64,000 bases of DNA from DASUPK01 sp963743575 (lineage in GTDB: Bacteria; Actinomycetota; Thermoleophilia; Solirubrobacterales; 70-9). The stretch covers positions 124,001-188,000 of the forward strand of contig CAVUQC010000007.1 of the NCBI GenBank assembly GCA_963743575.1. The letters are read 5' to 3'. The notes beneath the pieces are model-generated. The model saw only the letters and a program-made list of their open reading frames with translations. It searched no databases and was not told the DNA's origin. A program made the translations under genes and the position numbers. Shown here piece by piece: positions 58,943 through 64,000 of this stretch (position 1 is its first letter; every line of letters begins with the position of its first letter).

Positions 58943-60181
58943 CGGATATGACCCGGCGCCGGCTTCTCGCCGGCGCGGGAGCAGCGGGCATCGGGATCGG
59001 GATCGGCGGCACGAGCTATCTGCTCGGGCGCGATGAGGCGGGGGACTCGCCCGACCTCGGCGCGACGGTGCCCTTCTACGGAGCCAGGCAGGCCGGGATC
59101 GAGACCCCGGCCCAGGACCGGCTGCACTTCGCCGCCTTCGACCTGACCCTGACCTCGGCCGGTGAGCTTCGCGACCTGCTGCGTGAATGGACGGACGCGG
59201 CGGCGGAGATGACCCGCGGTTAGATGGTCGGCGATCTCAACAACGAGCAGCTGGTGCCGCCGGACGACACCGGCGATACCGTCGGCCTCCACCCGGCGAG
59301 CCTCACGGTCACGGTCGGGCTCGGACCCGGCGTGTTCGAGCGGGGGACGGACGATCGCTTCGGGCTGCGCTCGCGGAAGCCCAGGGCTCTCCGGCCGATC
59401 CCGCCTCTCCCAGGCGATTCCCTCGATGACGAGCTCCGGCGGCGACATCTGCGTGCAGGCCTGATCCAACGACCCTCAGGTCGCATTCCACGCGGTGCGC
59501 AACCTGGCGCGGCTCGGGCGTGGCGTCGCGGTGATGCGCTGGTCACAGCTGGGCTTCGGGCGCACCTCCAGCACGACGCGGAGCCAGGTCACGCCCAGGA
59601 ACCTCATGGGGTTCAAAGACGGGAGCCGCAACCTGCGCGCGGAGGACACCAAGGCGATGGACCGCTTCGTCTGGCTCGGCGCGGGAGACGATGTGCCCTG
59701 GATGGCGGACGGAACGTACGCCGTCACCCGCAGGATCAGGATGCTGATCGAGACCTGGGACCGCTCGGCCCTCTCCGATCAGGAGGCGACCATCGGCCGT
59801 CACAAGTACTCCGGCGCGCCCCTCGGGAACTCCGAGGAGTTCGACGCTCCGGATCTCGAGGCGCGCCGTAACGGCGAGCCGGTGATCTCGGTGGACGCTC
59901 ACATCCGGATGGCGTCGTCCGAGACGAATGGCGGCGCGGCGATTCTCCGGCGCGGCTACTCGTTCACCGACGGGGTGGTTGAGGAGCTGGGCGAGCTCGA
60001 CGCCGGGCTCTTCCTCATCTGCTTCCAACGAGACCCGGAGCGGCAGTTCACGGCGATCCAGCGCCGGCTGGGCGCCTCCGACGCGCTGGGCGAATACATC
60101 AAGCACACCTCGAGCGCGGTGTTCGCAATCCCCCCGGGAGCGCGGCCTGGTGGCTTCGTCGGCGAGGGGCTCTTCGCCTAG
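58939..60181 (+). pseudogene. efeB: Broken efeB (DyP-type haem peroxidase)
   Basis: The start (ATG at 58939) has a twin-arginine signal, TRRRLLAGAGAAGIGIGIGG. Lesions: an in-frame TAG at 59221-59223 (...EMTRG stop MVGDLNNEQL, likely a former GAG), a frameshift near 59434, and in the new frame a TGA at 59462-59464 in CVQA-stop-SNDPQVAFHAVRN, where relatives have Cys. The rest (VAVMRWSQLGFGRTSST, GFKDGSRNLRAED, HIRMASSETNGGAAILRRGYSFTDG) keeps the DyP active-site Asp, His and Arg. The end overlaps the convergent ispH by 4 bases. Confidence 0.85.
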
Positions 60182-61155
60182 GCGCCCGAGGCGGCGAGCT
60201 CCTTGCGGATCTCGCCGGGAAGCATGAAGCGGACGTCCTCGTGCACGGTCTTCAGCTCCGAGACGTCGTCGGCGCCACGGTCACGGAAGAAGGTGACCAG
60301 CTGCTCGACCAGCTCCTCCGGTGCGCTCGCGCCCGAGGTGATGCCGACCGTCTCGACGCCCTCGAGCCAGCTCTCGTCGACCTGATGGTGAGTGTCGATC
60401 AGGTAGGAATCGGCGCCATGCTCGCGCGCGACCTCGACCAGCCGGTTCGAGTTGGATGAGTTGGTCGAGCCGATCACCAGCACGAGATCGCACTCCTTCG
60501 CCAGAGCCTTGACGGCCGCTTGGCGATTGGTCGTGGCGTAACAGATGTCGTCGGTCTTGGGGCCCACCGCGTTCGGGAATTTCTTCTTCAGCGCGGCGAT
60601 GATCGAAGAGGTCTCATCCACCGAGAGGGTGGTCTGGGTGATGTAGGCAATCCGGTCGGGATCGTCCACCTCGAGGTCGCCGACGTCGGACTCGGTCTGC
60701 ACCAGCACAGTGCGCTCCGGCGCCTCGCCGGTCGTCCCCTCGACCTCCTCGTGGCCCTCATGGCCGATCAGGACGATCGTGTAGCCCTCGGCGGCGAACT
60801 TCCTCGCCTCGACGTGGACCTTCGTGACCAGCGGGCAGGTCGCATCGATCGTGCGCAGCCGGCGCCGCTCCGAGTTCTCGTGGACGCTTGGCGCCACTCC
60901 GTGGGCGGAGAAGACCACCATCTGTCCCTCGGGCACCTCGGTCTCCTCTTCGACGAAGATCGCGCCGCGCTTCTCCAGCTCGTGCACGACGTGCTTGTTG
61001 TGGACGATCTCCTTGCGGACGTACACGGGCTTGCCGTAGAGATCGAGCGCGTGCTCGACCGTCTGCACGGCGCGATCGACGCCCGCGCAGTAGCCGCGCG
61101 GCGCCGCGAGCAGGACCTTGGAGGGGCCTGAGAGGGTGTTTTCAGAGCTGGACAT
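60178..61155 (-). CDS. ispH: 4-hydroxy-3-methylbut-2-enyl diphosphate reductase IspH
   Basis: 325 residues from the ATG at 61155 (an ATG at 61182 is also possible). Three cluster Cys: PRGYCAGVDRAV, DATCPLVTKVH and DDICYATTNRQ. SAHGVAP, IGHEGHEEVEGTTGEA and GSTNSSNSNRLVEVA line the substrate pocket. It makes IPP and DMAPP in the last step of the MEP pathway and needs a [4Fe-4S] cluster. A TACCCT box lies 13 bases upstream of 61155 on the minus strand. Confidence 0.95.
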   Translation of the reverse strand: MSSSENTLSGPSKVLLAAPRGYCAGVDRAVQTVEHALDLYGKPVYVRKEIVHNKHVVHELEKRGAIFVEEETEVPEGQMVVFSAHGVAPSVHENSERRRLRTIDATCPLVTKVHVEARKFAAEGYTIVLIGHEGHEEVEGTTGEAPERTVLVQTESDVGDLEVDDPDRIAYITQTTLSVDETSSIIAALKKKFPNAVGPKTDDICYATTNRQAAVKALAKECDLVLVIGSTNSSNSNRLVEVAREHGADSYLIDTHHQVDESWLEGVETVGITSGASAPEELVEQLVTFFRDRGADDVSELKTVHEDVRFMLPGEIRKELAASGA

Positions 61156-61197
61156 GACGCCCGGGCGAAGGGTAGCGGCCATCGACTCCAGGGTCGC

Positions 61198-61203
61198 TAG
61201 GCT
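61198..61203 (+). promoter_or_regulatory. -10-like TAGGCT box before the WS/DGAT gene
   Basis: TAGGCT ends 12 bases before the ATG at 61216 in the gap between divergent ispH and the acyltransferase. No clear Shine-Dalgarno. Confidence 0.35.
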
Positions 61204-61215
61204 TGCCCCTCAGCC

Positions 61216-62661
61216 ATGGCACAGGGACACATGGACAGATTGAGCTCGATCGATGCCTCGTTTCTGACGAACGAGACCTCGAGCGCGCACATGCACGTCG
61301 GCGCGATCCTGATCTTCGAGGGGCCGCCCCCGGGGTACGAGGACTTCCTCGATCATGTGCGCAGCCGCCTGCACCTGGTGCCGCGGTTCCGTCAGAAGCT
61401 CGCCTTTCCGCCCATCGAGACGGGCCGGCCGTTCTGGGTGGACGACCCCCACTTCCACCTCGCCTACCACGTGCGCCACTCGGCGCTGCCGGCACCGGGG
61501 TCAGAGGAGCAGCTCCGCAACATCGCGGGCCGCCTCTTCTCGCAGGGGCTCGACCGCTCGAAACCGCTCTGGGAGCTCTGGCTCATCCAGGGGCTCGAGA
61601 AGAACCGGTTCGCGCTGGTGACCAAGACCCACCACGCCCTGGTGGACGGCGTCTCGGGCGTCGACATCGCCACGGTCCTCTTCGACGTCAAGCCCGTGCC
61701 CGAGCCGATCGAGCCCGACCGGAACTGGGTGCCACAGCCCTCCCCATCTTCCGCCGAGCTCGCGGCCCGCGGCGCGGTGGAACTCAGTGAGACGCCCTTC
61801 AAGCTCGCCCGCCGCGCCGTCCGCGCCGCCGGCCATCCCATGCGAACCACCCGCAAGGTCGTCGAGGCCGGCGAGGCGCTCGGCGAGGTGGCGTGGAACT
61901 TCACCAACCCGGCGCCGGAGGTACCGCTCAACACCGAGATCGGATCCCACCGCCGGTTCGCCTGGACCCGTTCGGAGCTGAGCGCCTTCAAGCGGATCAA
62001 GGACACCTTCGGCGGCACGGTCAACGACGTCGTCCTGGCCGTCGTCAGCGGCGCGCTCCGGAGCTGGCTGCGCAGCCGCGGGCTGAAGACCGAGGGCCTC
62101 GAGCTGCGGGCGCTGGTCCCGGTCTCGATCCGCGCTGAGGACGAGCACGGCCAGCTCGGCAACCGCATCGCCGCGATGCGGGGGCCGCTGCCCGTCTACA
62201 TCGAGGACCCCGTCAAGCGGCTCGACGCGGTCAAGCGCTCTATGGGCAGCCTGAAGGAGTCGAAGCAGGCGCTCGGCGCCGAGGTGATCTCGCGCTTCAA
62301 CGACTTTGCCCCGCCGACCCTCCTGGCCCAGGCCTCGCGCATCAACTTCTCCACCCGCCTCTTCAACCTGATCGTCACCAACGTGCCCGGTCCGCAGATT
62401 CCGCTCTACGTGCTCGGCCGCGAACTGCAGGATGTCTTCCCCGTCGCCTTCCTGCCCGAGAACCACGCCCTCGCGATCGCGATCATGTCCTACAACGGCG
62501 GCATCGACTTCGGCCTGCTCGGCGACTACGACACGATGGAGGACCTCGAGATGCTCGCCACCGGCCTCTCCGAGTCGCTCTCCGACCTGCTCGCCGCAGC
62601 CGAGGCCGCGGAGGCTCGTTCCCAGGCTGATCTGGCCGCCGGCGCCGACCTGCCCGGCTAG
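61216..62661 (+). CDS. Wax ester synthase/diacylglycerol acyltransferase (WS/DGAT)
   Basis: 481 residues (an ATG at 61231 would remove five residues). MDRLSSIDASFL is the N-terminal signature; the catalytic HHxxxDG is H139-HALVDG in TKTHHALVDGVSG. GGTVNDVVLAVVSGALRSWL and NLIVTNVPGPQIPLYVLGREL are further family motifs. It joins acyl-CoA to diacylglycerol or long-chain alcohols, making storage lipid. The stop overlaps the convergent protease gene by 4 bases. Confidence 0.92.
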   Translation: MAQGHMDRLSSIDASFLTNETSSAHMHVGAILIFEGPPPGYEDFLDHVRSRLHLVPRFRQKLAFPPIETGRPFWVDDPHFHLAYHVRHSALPAPGSEEQLRNIAGRLFSQGLDRSKPLWELWLIQGLEKNRFALVTKTHHALVDGVSGVDIATVLFDVKPVPEPIEPDRNWVPQPSPSSAELAARGAVELSETPFKLARRAVRAAGHPMRTTRKVVEAGEALGEVAWNFTNPAPEVPLNTEIGSHRRFAWTRSELSAFKRIKDTFGGTVNDVVLAVVSGALRSWLRSRGLKTEGLELRALVPVSIRAEDEHGQLGNRIAAMRGPLPVYIEDPVKRLDAVKRSMGSLKESKQALGAEVISRFNDFAPPTLLAQASRINFSTRLFNLIVTNVPGPQIPLYVLGRELQDVFPVAFLPENHALAIAIMSYNGGIDFGLLGDYDTMEDLEMLATGLSESLSDLLAAAEAAEARSQADLAAGADLPG

Positions 62662-64000
62662 CCCTTCAGCCGGAGGTCGGGTCGCTCCGGAGCCGCCTCT
62701 CGGTTCCCGTCCCCGTCGATCGCGATCGAGTAGAACCGGTAGCGGCGGCCGGCCTTGCCGTGGAAGGTCAGCTTCCCCTTGGTCGCCTTCCCGATCCGGT
62801 GGTATCGACCGCCATCGGCTGAGGCGAACACCAGGACCTTCTTGACCCCTGCTGTGGGGAGCTTCACGCAGCCGGTGCCTCCCGAGGTGTCCGACCGCTT
62901 GATCTTCAGGTCCAGCGCGCCCTGGTCTCGTCGTGCCCGCTTCACCCTGGACTTGGGCGCTCCCACGTCCCGGTCGAGGGCCGCCGCAACCGCCTGGTCG
63001 ACCCGGACCACGCCCCAGCCGATGCCGTCCCCATAGGAGCCGCAGTGACTCGCGGTCGCCTTGATCAGATGGACGACCTTGGTGTTGACGATGTTCGGCT
63101 TCACCGCGCGGATCAACGCGGCCACCCCGGCGACCTGGGGGGTCGCCATGCTCGTGCCCTCGAGGTAGCCGAAGCGGTTGTCCCCGTTCACGGTGGTGCG
63201 GCCTCCGGAGGAATCCTCACTCACGCTGTTCGACGGCCAGCTCGAGAGGATTCCCTGCTGCCCGCCGACGGCGTTGGTCGCCGAACCGAACCCTGCAACC
63301 GAGACACGGCTCGTCTGCTCGGCGAACCCGGATGGCGTGCCGTTGTACTGCGCCGAAGTGACCACCAAGCCGCGGTCGAAGCTCGCGTTCGGGCCGCTGC
63401 CGAGCGGCTGCGCCCACTCTTCCGGATAGATGCAGTTGTGCGGGTCGGGCAGCGGAAAGGTGTTGCACGAGCCGGTCGGATTCGGAGTGTTGTCCCCGGC
63501 CACCACCACGACGGAGCCCCGTGACTGTGCGTAGTTGAGGGCCGGCACGAGGGCGGAGTCGCAGCCGCCAAGGCTCATGTTGATCACGTCGCTTCGCCGA
63601 TCGGCGGCTGCGGTGACCGCGGCGATGACGTTCGAGCACGATCCCGGCAGAACGAGCTTGGCGATGTAGAGGGAGCAGTCGAACCCCATCGACGCGATCC
63701 CGAAGGCGTTATCCGAGTCGCCGCAGGCGAGCCCGGCGGTGTGAGTGCCGTGGCCGATTGGATCGGTGGTCGGCGAGGTGGTCCCGAACGCAGCCGCTCC
63801 CGCGATGTGACTCGCGATGTCGGGGTGGCTGCCGTCGACGCCGGAGTCGACCATCGCCACCTCGGCGCCCGTCCCCCGCGAGAGGTCCCAGGCACGGGGC
63901 CCACCCTCCCGGATCAGGTTCCACTGGGTCAGGTCGCCATTGGGCGCGTGCGGATCGGTGTGGGTGAAGGCAAAGTCGTTCGGCGAATAGCGAAGCTGGA
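62658..64000 (-). CDS. Subtilisin-like serine protease (S8), partial at the right edge
   Basis: At least 447 residues; the N-terminus lies beyond 64000 (no stop from 64000 inward). Catalytic Asp in VDSGVDGSHPD, His in PIGHGTHTAGLACGD, Ser in GTSMATPQVAGVAAL. The upstream part WNLIREGGPRAWDLSRGTGAEVAMVDSG is the usual approach to the Asp. Paired Cys (SCSNV, GGCDSA, SCNTFP, HNCIYPEEW) suggest a secreted, disulfide-bonded enzyme. The C-terminal 130 residues are a beta-rich, Lys/Arg-rich extension (TGCVKLPTAGVKKVLVFASADGG, in part). Confidence 0.9.
   Translation of the reverse strand, partial: QLRYSPNDFAFTHTDPHAPNGDLTQWNLIREGGPRAWDLSRGTGAEVAMVDSGVDGSHPDIASHIAGAAAFGTTSPTTDPIGHGTHTAGLACGDSDNAFGIASMGFDCSLYIAKLVLPGSCSNVIAAVTAAADRRSDVINMSLGGCDSALVPALNYAQSRGSVVVVAGDNTPNPTGSCNTFPLPDPHNCIYPEEWAQPLGSGPNASFDRGLVVTSAQYNGTPSGFAEQTSRVSVAGFGSATNAVGGQQGILSSWPSNSVSEDSSGGRTTVNGDNRFGYLEGTSMATPQVAGVAALIRAVKPNIVNTKVVHLIKATASHCGSYGDGIGWGVVRVDQAVAAALDRDVGAPKSRVKRARRDQGALDLKIKRSDTSGGTGCVKLPTAGVKKVLVFASADGGRYHRIGKATKGKLTFHGKAGRRYRFYSIAIDGDGNREAAPERPDLRLKG

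Noticed and set aside
59462..59464. TGA at a Cys position in efeB as selenocysteine
   Set aside because: The same gene also has a TAG and a frameshift, so decay explains it; no selenocysteine context was seen.

Overview
This is a high-GC chromosomal window with dense coding, many 4-bp NTGA start/stop overlaps, frequent GTG/TTG starts and short TANNNT (-10-like) boxes a few bases upstream of start codons. Together with a SufU-type SUF system, a Rieske protein in the suf operon, a DtxR/IdeR-type iron box, WS/DGAT and an HPr-kinase-like/PqqD pair, this points to an actinobacterium. A Thermoleophilia/Solirubrobacterales-type lineage is my best guess from gene content; it is an inference, not a proof.

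Positions 1-25,300 form a surface-glycan locus. On the left are SAM methyltransferases, three tandem paralogous ~690-residue polytopic membrane proteins (961-8704, interrupted by a GT-C-like protein), a small coiled-coil protein and a run of GT2/GT4 glycosyltransferases. In the middle are an acyltransferase of the serine-acetyltransferase type, a PhyH-type dioxygenase and a sulfotransferase. On the right are an O-antigen-ligase/polymerase-like protein with a TPR-like tail, a secreted clan-A glycoside hydrolase, a rhamnosyltransferase-like GT2 and a WbaP-type priming phosphoglycosyltransferase. No Wzx flippase or ABC exporter is visible in the window.

Positions 25,400-27,370 (minus) carry a sulfur-carrier set: a MoaD/ThiS/CysO-like protein, a rhodanese-ThiF/MoeB fusion and a free rhodanese. 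Divergent from it, 27,511-34,567 is a seven-gene, mostly overlapping operon: a PqqD (RRE-fold) protein with a leader-like C-terminal tail, an HPr-kinase-like protein, a two-domain glycosyltransferase, GT4, GT2, a cytosolic SGNH hydrolase and another GT2. This is the best candidate for an undescribed system: a peptide or protein carrier that may be phosphorylated and glycosylated.

Positions 34,560-52,430 are mostly household genes: cupin, HtpX, MarR, SDR, and SUF Fe-S assembly split in two (rrf2-sufC-sufS-sufU at 37.3-40.3 kb; rieske-sufB-sufD at 47.9-50.9 kb). A near-identical promoter/operator element precedes both halves. Between the halves lie a methyltransferase, a glyoxalase, a membrane-anchored GMC oxidoreductase flanked by two SnoaL-like paralogues, and a DUF2207-like/LemA pair. 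A Zur-like Fur regulator with its own palindrome and a ZIP transporter follow sufD.

Positions 52,480-60,180 hold a membrane/cupredoxin cassette, a haem-oxygenase-like diiron protein, a thioredoxin-fold protein that has lost its CxxC, and an efeUOB iron-uptake operon behind a DtxR-type box. In that operon efeU is intact but efeO and efeB carry several frameshifts and stops. The right edge has ispH, a WS/DGAT acyltransferase and a partial subtilisin-like protease. I saw no rRNA, tRNA, CRISPR array or insertion sequence, and no gene-free stretch longer than 300 bases.
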